The translations under genes were made by a program, and so were the position numbers. Of a stretch of DNA of 64,000 nucleotides, positions 22,201-31,889 are shown one piece after another. Every line of letters starts with the position of its first letter. Positions within the stretch are counted from its first letter, which is position 1. The notes under the pieces were generated by a model that saw nothing but the letters and a program-made list of their open reading frames with translations, ran no database searches and had not been told where the DNA came from. This stretch comes from Anodontia alba. Lineage: Eukaryota; Mollusca; Bivalvia; Lucinida; Lucinidae. The DNA is taken from NCBI GenBank assembly GCA_964016985.1, contig OZ024835.1, positions 131,501-195,500 of the forward strand, given 5' to 3'.

Positions 22201-22922
22201 TGATACAATTCCCAATTTGCTTTATTTAGTTTCCACTTTGCGTTGTGATCGTTCGTGAATTTATTTACGCTTTCAATAATAACAGGGAAGTGGTCACTTC
22301 CATGTTGATCTTCACTGACCGTCCAATCGAAATCCAGCAGTAGAGATGGATGACATAGGGAAAGATCTAAAGAGGAAAAATTTCCAGTTGCAGGATGGAG
22401 ATAGGTGTGAGATTTGTCATTCATAAGACAAAGATCGTTTTTGGTTATAAAGTCTTCAATAATATTACCTTTAGGGTTGTTATCTTTACATCCCCAAAGG
22501 ATATTGTGACCATTGAAGTCACCAACTAGTATATAGGGTGAAGGGAGTTGTTTGAGTAAAGTGTCTAAATGTTCGGTCTCTAAATGAAAATTTGGAGGTA
22601 TATACACAGAACAAATAGTAATTTCTTTATCTAAAGTGACAGAAACCGCAACGGCTTGAAGATTGGTAACAATTTTAATTTCTCGCTGGGGACATGAAGA
22701 GTGAACTAAGATTGAGCTTCCACCGGACGGCCTCTGGCCTTCTGAATATATATAATTGTATGTAATGAAATCTCTGATATTTAATTGATCATCAGTTTTT
22801 AAAAAAGTTTCTTGCAAACAAAAAACTGATGGACTCAATAAAGATAAAAGTAATAAGATCTCGTTATAGTTTGACTTTAGACCTCGACAGTTCCACTGTA
22901 TTATTTTGTGATTTGAATTCAT
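19236..22922 (-). CDS. LINE ORF2: APE endonuclease, reverse transcriptase, RNase H (copy 2)
   Basis: Intact 1228-residue polyprotein that nicks target DNA and copies the element RNA. Endonuclease, residues 1-215: WNCRGL, catalytic E38 (LQETF), GDFNGHN (D135, N137), and SDH 209-211. RT, about 445-760: D581 in FFDLEKAYD and the YVDD box at 669-672. RNase H, about 963-1085: D969 (YTDGS), E1002 (TAES), D1027 (FSDS), H1069 and D1079 (SHVGIKGNEAAD). A C-terminal CxxC-x7-H-x4-C (1171-1187) follows. One oddity: in the RT box GVPQGAILFTTLFN residue 645 is Phe, where the other copies here and the wider RT family have Ser, which may impair activity. It begins 33 bp after the ORF1 stop. Confidence 0.97.
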   Translation of the reverse strand: MNSNHKIIQWNCRGLKSNYNEILLLLSLLSPSVFCLQETFLKTDDQLNIRDFITYNYIYSEGQRPSGGSSILVHSSCPQREIKIVTNLQAVAVSVTLDKEITICSVYIPPNFHLETEHLDTLLKQLPSPYILVGDFNGHNILWGCKDNNPKGNIIEDFITKNDLCLMNDKSHTYLHPATGNFSSLDLSLCHPSLLLDFDWTVSEDQHGSDHFPVIIESVNKFTNDHNAKWKLNKANWELYHSLCEESLKIDKFNNSLDPLDDFTSSLLDISNKSIPKTSTNPKKSKPWYNDECKDAIKQRKQALSKFCRYPTKENLNKVKNFRAKARRTIKASKRKSWQSYVSNLNYKTPIKKVWDMIRKISGKSKSPSFTHLNTKRGTKATSKEEIANTLGETFLDNSSSRNYSEKFQNIKKQEEKIKLNFTSSNTEEYNSLFNITELKDAIAVSKDTATGPDDIHYQMLKHLPELALNTLLHIFNGIWTTGVFPESWRLATIIPIPKPGKDHAEPTNYRPIALTSCLCKTLERMINKRLVWYLESNNLLTKLQSGFRAERSTNDNLVRLETFIRDAFIKREHVVAVFFDLEKAYDTTWRYGILKDLHNFGMKGRLPNFIKSFLEDRTIQVRVGSTLSDLYDQEQGVPQGAILFTTLFNVKLNDIINCLDYKTDGSLYVDDFCICFRSKNMRTIERHLQQCLNRIEDWATRNGFKFSKSKTQCVHFCQQRKIHNDPALYIYGSQIPVVAESKFLGVIFDKKLSFIPHIKYLKAKCLKALNLLKVLSHTSWGADRTTLLHLYRSLIRSKLDYGSIVYGSARKSYLQMLDSVHNQGLRLALGAFRTSPVSSLNVEADEPSLWLRREKLSLQYAIRLAANPSNPAFEVTFPPQFQEYYERKPNAIKSFGLRIAPLLESTNINIKNIQKHSFSDIPSWCITKPNILFDLHNSKKSLSDSHLMKQNFQELQSRLSDYQHIYTDGSKVEDKVGCAFISGNHHEKIRLPDGSSIFTAESKAIDMALDYVLNNSLENKFVIFSDSLSVLKSLNHTASKNPKIQNVIEKHHELSKTKEILFCWLPSHVGIKGNEAADVKAKASLDLKISNFKLPCTDFKPFINRYILSKWQLSWDRATFNKLHEIKPVLGKNNIYRSLRREEVVLTRLRIGHTRLTHSYLLKREDQPFCISCNEPFTVKHFLIDCLEFSHVRRQFFQTNDLRYLFENVPNNSILMFLKHINLFNKV

Positions 22923-22955
22923 TTTAGAGTTGTTAAATTTTAGTTAGACTATCAA

Positions 22956-24368
22956 CTAAGGATATGTTATTGGTGATTTTGATCTATTATTACTATTGTT
23001 GACCTGTGAATGTTCTGATGATCTCGATCTATTTCTGTTAGTTCGTGGGCGATCTGGAGCTTCTCCTAACTCCATATCATCGCTACTGTCACTCAAAGAT
23101 CCGAATCTGTTATGTTGTTGAATAACATTATTTGAACCTTTTCGTTCTCTGTTTGATGTGCTTGGTCTTTGTGTTCCTTGACTAGATTTTGATTTTGTTT
23201 CTTTCGTAGGTGGAGATGATTGACTTCTTGCTTGTCTTTCTTTCTGTTGTTGTTTCTTCCAATCTTTTCTTATCATCTCCATGGTGGCTTTTTTCAGGCC
23301 ACCCTCTCCTTGTTTCTCCTCAATAGCTGTCTTTGTTTGATTTTTGTTTGTGGTGTTTGTTTGACCTTTTTGTTTCTGCAGATCTTCTGTTTTGCTGTTT
23401 GTTGTATTAGATTGTACTGTAGAGTCGAGAATAGTGATCGGATCGGTTTGAGTGGCAGTATCAACCACAGAAACCTTTTTCATAGAAGACTGGGTGATGT
23501 TGGCATAACTGATTCCAGGTATTGGGGTTGGGGCCTCAACAATTTTCCGCGCTTCAGCAAAAGAGATATTTCTGGTGAATTTTACTCTTAAAATTTCTTT
23601 TTCTTTGTGCCAGATTTGACATTCTTTTGAATTTGCATTATGATTTTGTCCACAGTTTATGCATTTTGGTGTTTTTTGACAATCTTTTTCACTGTGGCTT
23701 GTCATTTCACCACAGTTTGGACATACTGGGTCTCTAGAACATCTGTCCTCATGATGTCCATATTTCTGACAATGGTGGCAACGTAGTGGATTCGGTATGT
23801 AAATCTCCACATTGACTCTAAAATATGCAACCTTTACAGTTTTTGGTAAAGTTGGTGTATTAAACGTGAAAACGAAAGTATTTGTGTCTTTTAATTTACC
23901 GTCTCGTCTAATTTTAAATCTTTTTACTGCTGTCACGCCTTGCTGTTTTGTACCGTCTAATATCTCCTGTTCGCTGCAATCTCGTAATTCTGCGCAGCGA
24001 ATTACCCCTTTAGACGTGTTCAGAGATGTATGGGGATACACACGTACTTTTAGGTCGTGAAAAGTCGTGGTACGTAGGAGATTTTCGGCATGTGCCTTCT
24101 TTTTAGCTTCGATGAGGAGCTGATTTGTCCTTTGAAGTTTTTTAATACTTTCTGGTTCACCAGATATACTTTGAATGACTTTCTGAATTAAAAATGGAGA
24201 TAGGGATGTTATACTTTTATTTTCTTGTAAGCTTTCAATTAGAATGAAACGCGGAAAATGTTGAGAACCATTTTCAGATGGGGTTTTGAAAGAGTATTCT
24301 TCATTGTCTGATTGATCGTCATCTGAGATATTTTGGTTAGTCCGTTTCCGTTTATTGAATGTATCCAT
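22956..24368 (-). CDS. LINE ORF1: RRM-like region and three CCHC zinc knuckles (copy 2)
   Basis: RNA-binding nucleoprotein of the element. I start at MDTFNKRKR because the other copies start at the equivalent place, about 555 bp from the 5' end; the frame is open 22 codons further upstream to another ATG. Counting from that upstream ATG, an RRM/PRE-C2HC-like region lies at about 60-215 (VRVYPHTSLN, SKGVIRC, NTFVFTFNTP), with knuckles at 219-232, 238-252 and 258-272. A Lys/Gln/Ser-rich tail with a conserved FGSLSDSSDDMELG patch follows. The N-terminal half is distinct from copies 3-5, while the tail is nearly identical to copy 3, so this ORF looks mosaic. Confidence 0.95.
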   Translation of the reverse strand: MDTFNKRKRTNQNISDDDQSDNEEYSFKTPSENGSQHFPRFILIESLQENKSITSLSPFLIQKVIQSISGEPESIKKLQRTNQLLIEAKKKAHAENLLRTTTFHDLKVRVYPHTSLNTSKGVIRCAELRDCSEQEILDGTKQQGVTAVKRFKIRRDGKLKDTNTFVFTFNTPTLPKTVKVAYFRVNVEIYIPNPLRCHHCQKYGHHEDRCSRDPVCPNCGEMTSHSEKDCQKTPKCINCGQNHNANSKECQIWHKEKEILRVKFTRNISFAEARKIVEAPTPIPGISYANITQSSMKKVSVVDTATQTDPITILDSTVQSNTTNSKTEDLQKQKGQTNTTNKNQTKTAIEEKQGEGGLKKATMEMIRKDWKKQQQKERQARSQSSPPTKETKSKSSQGTQRPSTSNRERKGSNNVIQQHNRFGSLSDSSDDMELGEAPDRPRTNRNRSRSSEHSQVNNSNNRSKSPITYP

Positions 24369-24917
24369 GAAGAAAAAAGAAAACGTTTCATCCCCCGTGC
24401 TCTCCGCCCACCGTGGAGCCCTACTAGGGAACACTTAAAAGGAGTGGCTTTCCAAACTCCTTAGTGTTAGAGATACACAGAAGATATACTCGTACGATTA
24501 AGTAGTCGCACGATTGACCCGTTTAGCCGCCGCCTTCTAGGAATGGAAAGGTTGTGAAAATAAGACTGATGAGCAAACGGTATGTATCAGGTTGATACGA
24601 AAGACAAGGAAGAGAAAGTAAAGGATTATTCCTAGGGCTTGGCGCGACCAGCCGATTGATCGTGCCGGGCCACACGACCACCCGTCTACACCGAAATCCA
24701 GGCCAAAGAGGCGTGTTGAGCATCTGAATGAACGTACTCCAGATAACCCTCAACCTCCAGGACTCCTTCTTCCGGCTTACGGGACGCCACCCACGGCAAA
24801 CAGGTGGTACTTCCTTTAGCTCTTCCCAGTGGGGACAAAGACTGTATCACACCGATGTTCCCAGTGGAAATTGAGCCCCCAGGGCCTCGGCAAGGTAGGA
24901 AGTCTAATACCCGGGGG
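24369..24917 (-). promoter_or_regulatory. 5' UTR of LINE copy 2
   Basis: About 550 bp between the 5' terminus (TACCCGGGGG; other copies TACCCAGGGG) and ORF1. The corresponding region is conserved in copies 3, 4 and 5 and is expected to carry an internal promoter, as in other I-type elements. No specific promoter motif is recognised. Confidence 0.6.
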
Positions 24918-25061
24918 AGTTCAGGTTTAACGACGCATCAACCCATGAGGGTCATTTGCGTCAAAATGGTGAACTAACATGGTTCTGTAATGAAACGATT
25001 ATAATGACAAGTCATAAATGCATAAAATGTAAAACTAGAACGAATTTAAAAATTAAAGCAG

Positions 25062-28000
25062 TTATACTTTGTTAAAAAGATTGATGTGTTTTAAAAACAT
25101 AAGTATGTTATCAGTTGGGACATTTTCAAATAAATATCTCAGGTCATTTTTTTGGAAGAACTGACGTCGTATATGAGAGAATTCAATGCAGTCGATCAGA
25201 AAGTGTTTTACCGTAAAAGGTTCATTACAGCTAATACAAAATGGCTGATCTTCTCGTTTGAGTAGATAAGAATGTGTGAGTCTAGTATGACCTATACGTA
25301 GACGAGTAAGAACCACTTCTTCTCGCCTTAATGACCGATAAATGTTATTTTTACCAAGAACCGGTTTTATTTCATGTAGTTTATTGAATGTCGCTCTGTC
25401 CCATGACAACTGCCATTTGGATAAGATGTACCTGTTGATAAAAGGTTTAAAATCTGTACATGGAAGTTTAAAATTCGAAATTTCTAGATCGAGTGAGGCC
25501 TTTGCTTTTACGTCGGCAGCCTCGTTACCTTTTATGCCAACATGGCTGGGGAGCCAACAGAATATAATTTCCTTAGTTTTCGATAACTCGTGATGTTTTT
25601 CTATCAGGTTCTGAATTTTGGGACTTTTTGAAGATTTGTGGTTTAGAGATTTCAAAACAGAAAGGGAGTCAGAGAAAATAACGAATTTGTTATCTAAAGA
25701 ATTATTCATAACGTAATCCAAAGCCATATCAATAGCCTTGGATTCAGCAGTGAAAATAGATGAGCCATCAGGAAGACGGATCTTTTGATGGTGACTGCCC
25801 GATATATACGCACAGCCAACCTTTTCTTCAACTTTTGAGCCATCAGTGTAGATGTGTTGATAGTCTGAAAGTCGCGATTGTAATTCTTGGAAGTTTTGTT
25901 TCATGAGATGTGAATCAGATAGTGACTTTTTGCTATTGTGTAAATCGAGAAGAATAGTTGGTTTAGTAATGCACCAGAAAGGAATATCAGAAAAAGAGTG
26001 TTTTTGGATGTTTTTAGTGTTAATATTAGAGGATTCTAAAAGTGGTGTTATACGAAGGCCGAAGGATTTAATTGCGTTAGGTTTTCTTTCATAATATTCC
26101 TGAAATTGTGGTGGAAATGTGACTTCAAAAGCAGGGTTAGAAGGGTTAGCAGCAAGTCTGATGGCGTACTGAAGGGACAATTTTTCTCTGCGTAGCCATA
26201 ACGATGGCTAATCTGCTTCCACGTTAAGACTCGATATTGGAGACGTACGAAAAGCTCCCAATGCCAAACGAAGTCCTTGATTATGTACAGTGTCTAACAT
26301 CTGTAGATAAGATTTTCTAGCAGATCCATATACGAGGGACCCATAATCAAGTTTTGATCGAATTAAAGAACGATATAGATGAAGAAGAGTTGTTCTGTCC
26401 GCACCCCAACTTGTGTGAGATAACACTTTTAAAAGGTTTAATGCTTTTAAACATTTCGCTTTCACGTATTTTATATGGGGTATGAAGGAGAGTTTTCTAT
26501 CAAATATAACCCCAAGAAATTTTGATTCGGCAACAACTGGTATTTGAGATCCATATATGTAGAGTGCTGGATCATTGTGTATTTTCCGTTGTTGACAGAA
26601 ATGAACGCACTGCGTTTTCGATTTGGAAAATTTGAAGCCATTTCTTGTTGCCCAGTCTTCAATTCTATTTAGACATTGCTGTAGATGTCTTTCTATTGTG
26701 CGCATATTTTTCGAGCGAAAACAAATACAAAAATCATCAACGTACGAAGAACCATCTGTTTTGTAATCCAGACAGTTTATAATATCGTTTAATTTCACGT
26801 TGAATAACGTGGTTGAAAGTATTGCTCCTTGAGGAACGCCCTGTTCTTGATCATAGAGATCAGACAGGGTCGATCCTACACGCACTTGTATTGTACGATC
26901 TTCAAGAAAACTTTTAATAAAGTTTGGTAGTCTTCCTTTCATACCAAAGTTATGTAGGTCTTTTAAAATTCCATATCGCCAAGTGGTATCATAGGCTTTT
27001 TCCAAATCGAAAAATACAGCGACTACATGTTCTCGTTTGATAAAAGCATCGCGGATAAAAGTTTCTAGTCTAACTAAATTATCATTGGTACTACGTTCAG
27101 CTCGGAATCCCGATTGAAGTTTTGTTATAAGATTGTTAGATTCTAAGTACCAAACAAGTCGTTTGTTTATCATTCTCTCTAGTGTTTTGCAAAGGCAACT
27201 TGTTAGCGCTATTGGTCTGTAGTTTGTTGGTTCTGCATGATCTTTCCCTGGTTTGGGAATAGGTATAATTGTGGCCAAACGCCAGCTTTCTGGAAAAACT
27301 CCTGTTGTCCATATACCGTTGAAAATATGTAAAAGTGTGTCAAGGGCGGTTTCGGGAAGGTGTTTAAACATCTGGTAATGGATGTCATCAGGGCCTGTAG
27401 CTGTATCTTTTGATACTGCGATAGCATCTTTAAGTTCTGTAATGTTAAACAGGCTGTTATATTCTTCAGTATTTGAAGAGGTGAAATTAAGTTTGATTTT
27501 TTCTTCTTGTTTTTTGATGTTTTGAAACTTCTCTGAATAATTCCGAGATGAAGAATTATCCAAAAAAGTTTCGCCAAGTGTGTTTGCTATCTCTTCCTTT
27601 GATGTGGCCTTTGTTCCACGTTTTGTATTTAAGTGGGTGAAACTGGGTGATTTTGATTTACCAGATATTTTTCGTATCATGTCCCAAACCTTTTTAATTG
27701 GAGTTTTATAATTTAAATTCGAAACGTAAGATTTCCATGATTTGCGTTTGGAGGCCTTTATTGTTCGACGAGCATTTGCTCTGAAATTCTTTACTTTATT
27801 CAGGTTCTCCTTTGTTGGATATCTGCAGAACTTTGATAATGCTTGCTTGCGCTGTTTTATGGCATCTTTGCATTCATCATTGTACCATGGCTTGCTTTTC
27901 TTTGGATTTGTCGAGGTTTTCGGTATACTTTTATTAGCTATGTCAAGAAGAGAAGAAGTAAAATCATCTAGAGGGTCCAAGGAATTGTCAAACTGATCTA

Positions 28001-28748
28001 TTTTGAGACTTTCTTCGCATAATGAGTAATATACTTCCCAATTTGCTTTATTTAGTTTCCACTTTGCGTTGTGATCATTCGTGGAATTATTTACGCTTTC
28101 AATAATAACAGGGAAGTGATCACTTCCATGTTGGTCTTCACTGACCGTCCAGTCGAAGTCCAGCAGGAGAGATGGGTGACATATGGAAAGATCTAAAGAA
28201 GAAAATTTTCCTGTTGCAGGATGGAGATAAGTGTGAGATTTGTCATTCATAAGACAAAGATCGTTTTTGGTTATAAAGTCTTCAATAATATTACCTTTAG
28301 GGTTGTTATCTTTACATCCCCAAAGGATATTGTGACCATTGAAGTCACCAACTAGTATACAGGGTGAAGGGAGTTGTTTCAGTAAAATGTCTAAATCTTC
28401 GGTCTCTAAATGAAAATTCGGAGGTATATACACAGAACAAATAGTAATTTCTTTATCTAAAGTAACAGAAACCGCAACGGCTTGAAGATTGGTTACAAGT
28501 TTAATTTCTCGCTGCGGACATGAAGAGTGAACTAAAATTGAGCTTCCACCAGACGGCCTCTGGCCTTCGGAATATATATAATTGTATGTAATGAAATCTC
28601 TGATATTTAATTGATCATCAGTTTTTAAAAAAGTTTCTTGTAAGCAAAAAACTGATGGACTCAATAAAGATAAAAGTAATAAGATCTCGTTATAGTTTGA
28701 CTTTAGACCTCGACAGTTCCATTGTATTATTTTGTGATTTGAATTCAT
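25062..28748 (-). pseudogene. LINE ORF2 with one nonsense mutation (copy 3)
   Basis: Same domain order as copy 2: endonuclease (LQETF, GDFNGHN, GSDH), RT (FFDLEKAYD; PQGAILSTTLFN with the usual Ser; YVDD), RNase H (YTDGS, TAES, FSDS, SHVGIKGNEAAD), C-terminal CCHC. It is interrupted only at 26208-26210, where the Glu codon of the EADEPSLW segment in the other copies is TAG, separating an 846-residue EN-RT part from a 372-residue RNase H part. No frameshift is seen. This near-intactness argues for a recent insertion. Confidence 0.93.
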
Positions 28749-28781
28749 TTTAGAGTTGTTAAATTTTAGTTAGACTAGCAA

Positions 28782-30197
28782 CTAAGGATATGTTACTGGT
28801 GATTTTGATCTATTATTGTTGACGTGTGAATGTTCTGATGATCTCGATCTATTTCTGTTAGTTCGTGGGCGATCTGGAGCTTCTCCTAACTCCATATCAT
28901 CGCTACTGTCACTCAAAGATCCGAACCTGTTATGTTGTTGAATAACATTATTTGAACCTTTTCGTTCTCTGTTTGATGTGCTTGGTCTTTGTGTTCCTTG
29001 ACTAGATTTTGATTTTGTTTTTTTCGTAGGTGGAGATGATTGACTTCTTGCTTGTCCTTCTTTCTGTTGTTGTTTCTTCCAATCTTTTCTTATCATCTCA
29101 ATGGTGGCTTTTTTCAGGCCACCATCTCCTTTTTTCTCTTCAGAAGGTGTCTTTGTTTGATTTTTGTTTGTAGTGTTTGTTTGACCTTTTTGTTTCTGCA
29201 GATCTTCTGTTTGGCTGTTTGTGTTTGTTGAACTTGATTGAACTGCAGAGTCGAGAATATTGATCGGATCGGTTTGAGTGGCAGTATCAACCACAGAAAC
29301 CTTTTTCATAGAAGACTGGGTGATGTTGGCATAACTGATTCCAGGAATTGGAGTTGGGGCCTCAACAAGTTTCCGCGCTTCAATGGAAGAAATATTTCTG
29401 GTAAACTTAAGACGTAAGATTTCTTTTTCTTTGTGCCAAACTTGGCATTCTTTAGAGTCAGCACTGTGTTTTTCACCACAATTGACACAGTGCAGTTCGT
29501 TTCTACATTGACTTTCTGGGTGTTCTGCTACCTGACCGCATTTCGAACAGATAGGGTCCTTAGAACACCTATCCTCATGGTGTCCATATTTCTGGCAATG
29601 ATGACAACGCAAAGGATTTGGTATGTAGACTTCTACGTTGACTCTAAAGTATGCTACTTTTATTGTTTTTGGTAGAACTGATGTATTGAATGTAAAGACA
29701 AAGGTGTTTGTGTTTTTTAACTCTCCGTTTCGTTTAACTTTGAATCGTTTTATTGCAGTTACTCCTTGAGATCTTGTGCCTTCGAGAATCTCCTCCTCGC
29801 TGCAATTCCCCAATTCGGGGCAACGAATTACCCCCTTTGAGGAGTTCAGCGAAGTATGAGGGTACACCCGGACTTTCAAGTCGTGAAAAGTCTGTGCACG
29901 TAGAAGATTCTCGGCATGGGCTTTCTTGGATACCTCAATGAGTAGCTGATTCGACCTGTGTAGTTTCTTTATGTTTTCCGGCTCACCAGCTATACTTTGA
30001 ATGACTTTTTGTATTACAAACGGAGATAAAGATGTTACTGGTTTGTTTTCTTCCTTGCTTTCAACTAAAATGAAACGCGGAAAATGTTGAGATGATGTAT
30101 CTTTGGTAGAGGTTGTTGGAGGTTGAGTGCTTTCGTTAACATCTGAAATATCAGATTCTGAACATTGTTTAGTTCTTTTTCTTCGATTAGAACCCAT
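28782..30197 (-). CDS. LINE ORF1 (copy 3)
   Basis: Intact 471-residue nucleocapsid-like protein starting MGSNRRKRTKQ. The RRM-like region runs to about residue 205 and is followed by three CCHC-type knuckles (CHHCQKYGHHEDRC; CSKCGQVAEHPESQC; CVNCGEKHSADSKEC). The Gln/Lys-rich tail from SYANITQSSMKK onward is almost the same as in copy 2, while the N-terminal half matches copies 4 and 5. Confidence 0.95.
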   Translation of the reverse strand: MGSNRRKRTKQCSESDISDVNESTQPPTTSTKDTSSQHFPRFILVESKEENKPVTSLSPFVIQKVIQSIAGEPENIKKLHRSNQLLIEVSKKAHAENLLRAQTFHDLKVRVYPHTSLNSSKGVIRCPELGNCSEEEILEGTRSQGVTAIKRFKVKRNGELKNTNTFVFTFNTSVLPKTIKVAYFRVNVEVYIPNPLRCHHCQKYGHHEDRCSKDPICSKCGQVAEHPESQCRNELHCVNCGEKHSADSKECQVWHKEKEILRLKFTRNISSIEARKLVEAPTPIPGISYANITQSSMKKVSVVDTATQTDPINILDSAVQSSSTNTNSQTEDLQKQKGQTNTTNKNQTKTPSEEKKGDGGLKKATIEMIRKDWKKQQQKEGQARSQSSPPTKKTKSKSSQGTQRPSTSNRERKGSNNVIQQHNRFGSLSDSSDDMELGEAPDRPRTNRNRSRSSEHSHVNNNRSKSPVTYP

Positions 30198-30753
30198 GAT
30201 GAAAATGTATTAACATTCGTCCTCCATGCTCTCCGCCCACCACGGAGCCCAACAAGGGAACACATCAATGGAGTGGTTTTCCTACTCACTTGTGCTAGAG
30301 ATACACAGAAGATATACTCGCACGAGCAAAATGCTGCACGATTGACCCGTTAAGCCGCCGCCTTCTTAGGATTGGAAAGGTTAAGAAAAAAGAATTATGG
30401 GCAAACGGTGAGTATCAGTATGATACAAAAGACAAGGAAGAGAAAGAAAAGATATTTCCTAGGGCTTGGCGCGACCAGCCGATTGACCGTGCCGGGTCTC
30501 ACGGACACCCTTCTACACCGAAATCCAGGCCAAAGAGGCGTGTTGAGCCATCAGGAGAGACCAAACTCCCAATAACTCTCAACCTCCAGGATCCCTTCTT
30601 CCGGCTTACGGGCTGCCACCCACGGCAAACGGGTGGTATTTTCTCTTCGCTCTTCCCAAAGGGGACAATTACTGCTCACCACGCTAGCAACGTTCCCAGT
30701 GGGAATTGAGCCCCCAGGGCCTCGGCAAGGCGGAAAGTTTAATACCCAGGGGA
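30198..30753 (-). promoter_or_regulatory. 5' UTR of LINE copy 3
   Basis: 556-bp leader equivalent to those of copies 4 and 5. ORFs on the opposite strand here are shadows. Confidence 0.6.
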
Positions 30754-30983
30754 GTCGCCGTTAAAACTTGCAATCCATTTGTATAGGCGTGTTTCCTTAT
30801 GGGGTTTCACAAATTGCATTAAAAGCAGAAATAAGAAGAAATATGTATGCCCCTGGCACTTTCGCTTTTTAAGTAACAATTTAAGTTATATAAGCGTGTT
30901 TTCGTGATGTGTTTAATTAAATACTTCATTTTATTTTGGAGATTGGCAAGCATTGACCCAAAATATACTCTTTGTACTTTTAG

Positions 30984-31392
30984 CGTATACACAGACATTG
31001 AGTCACTGCGAGACGATATGCGACAGAGGCTTGAACCTTTCTCGAAAGAAAGCAAGTGTTCTGCGCGAGACAATCTGAATATTGTGCAGAGAGCTTTCGT
31101 CAAATATAAGGTTGGCGAATTGAAGAAGACAGGCCATAAACTAGACGATACATTCATTAACGGAATGATTCAGGAAGGCGTAAACGAAAGAGTATGGAAG
31201 AAAGATTTCAAACCCTCTCCTGATGTAACCTTCTTCCAGTATATACATTATAGAATTAAAAATGAGAAGAAAATAATCGCCAGAGAGTTACTTTTAAAGT
31301 CAACGAATGAACGAATATCCTCTTACTTAAGTGATGCAGCGAGCATTGATACGAGCGTGAGGGAAGAAGAGGATGTTACCGAAGAGGATTAA
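30984..31392 (+). CDS. C-terminal module exon, repeated gene family member 2
   Basis: Begins after the acceptor TTTGTACTTTTAG (AG 30982-30983) and is open to TAA 31390-31392. The module IQEGVNERVWKKDFKPSPDV then YIHYRIKNEKKI aligns with members 1 (16852) and 3 (41439-42442). It is followed by an acidic Ser-rich tail (SIDTSVREEEDVTEED). An upstream part, QRAFVKYKVGELKKTGHKL, aligns with QVAYLRWCLSIAKKGVP of member 3. No N-terminal coiled-coil exon is visible between the LINE at 30753 and this exon; it may have been displaced by the 11.7-kb insertion. Function is unknown. Confidence 0.6.
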
Positions 31393-31434
31393 TTCGAGGG
31401 GTGATTGACATCAGAGACTGACAGCGGATGTAAA

Positions 31435-31725
31435 TAATGATTATTTGTGATTCCTTGTGATTAGTTTACACATTCAATTATTTTTGTAACAATTCTTTCA
31501 AATCGGCCTCAGCGGGAATGTGCAATATTAAGGCTACATAGGGTAGATAGGACTGCCGGCCTTTGTATATAGAACATTGATTATTTGTGATTCCTTGTGA
31601 TTAGTTTACCCATTCAATTATATTTGTAACAATCATTTCAAATCGGCCTGTATATAGAAAATTCTTCGTGTGATTCATCGTGATTGTGTTACCTCTTACT
31701 TAATAGACTGTAATAATCATTAGAA
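31435..31725 (+). repeat. Tandem repeat in the 3' UTR of family member 2
   Basis: GATTATTTGTGATTCCTTGTGATTAGTTTAC-type units start near 31438 and 31578, each followed by TTTGTAACAA and TTTCAAATCGGCC. A third, degenerate unit is near 31665. The transcript 3' end of member 3 has a different ~63-bp tandem repeat in the same place. Confidence 0.8.
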
Positions 31726-31743
31726 ATCAACTTTTCCTCCGCC

Positions 31744-31838
31744 TGTCTGATGGGGTCATCGTCCCGCGGAGGTGAACATTAATAGCAGCACTTGGTAGCT
31801 ATGTGCCATTTTGCTGCTATTAATGGCCAACGGTCAGA
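31744..31838 (+). promoter_or_regulatory. Conserved base-paired 3' UTR element, copy A
   Basis: Closing stem GTCTGA (31744-31749) with TCAGAC (31833-31838). Inside it are a small GGGG/TCCC hairpin around TCATCG and a 14-bp hairpin, CATTAATAGCAGCA (31776-31789) with TGCTGCTATTAATG (31811-31824). AATAAA follows within ten bases. The same arrangement occurs at 42724-42814 with compensating changes. It may act in 3' end processing, localisation or stability; function is inferred only from position and conservation. Confidence 0.7.
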
Positions 31839-31889
31839 CTTACAATAAAGTTATACTTAACGCTTTCTCTTTCAATTACAGACCAGCCA

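Larger units (their letters stand above)
19057..24917 (-). mobile_element. Full-length I-clade (Nimb-like) LINE, copy 2, both ORFs open
   Basis: 5.86-kb non-LTR retrotransposon on the minus strand, with 5' UTR, ORF1, ORF2 and a short (CAT)n-type tail. The tail is a 23-bp unit present twice (19057-19079 and 19080-19102). GTCGCCGTTAAA lies immediately outside the left end (19045-19056), but the matching copy is not at 24917: it lies at 30754-30765, after copy 3. Copy 2 therefore abuts copy 3 without a target-site duplication between them. APE endonuclease, RT and RNase H in one ORF2, with a CCHC ORF1, define the I superfamily. Confidence 0.95.
24918..30753 (-). mobile_element. Full-length I-clade LINE, copy 3, fused to copy 2
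   Basis: 5.84-kb copy directly joined to the 5' end of copy 2. Its 3' end stops at the bases AGTTCAGG and lacks the (CAT)n tail seen on the other copies. The right end (TACCCAGGGGA) is followed by GTCGCCGTTAAA at 30754-30765, which matches the sequence left of copy 2 at 19045-19056. ORF1 is open; ORF2 has a single nonsense codon. Confidence 0.95.

Noticed and set aside
21916..22203. Plus-strand ORFs inside the LINE copies (also 23220, 24060, 36073, 38608, 48362)
   Set aside because: They lie antisense to ORF1, ORF2 or the 5' UTR and recur only because the LINE recurs.
31744..31838. Hammerhead-type ribozyme as explanation of the CTGATG stretch
   Set aside because: The conserved CTGANGA core, GAAA and the third stem are not present in the required order; only a generic three-stem fold remains.
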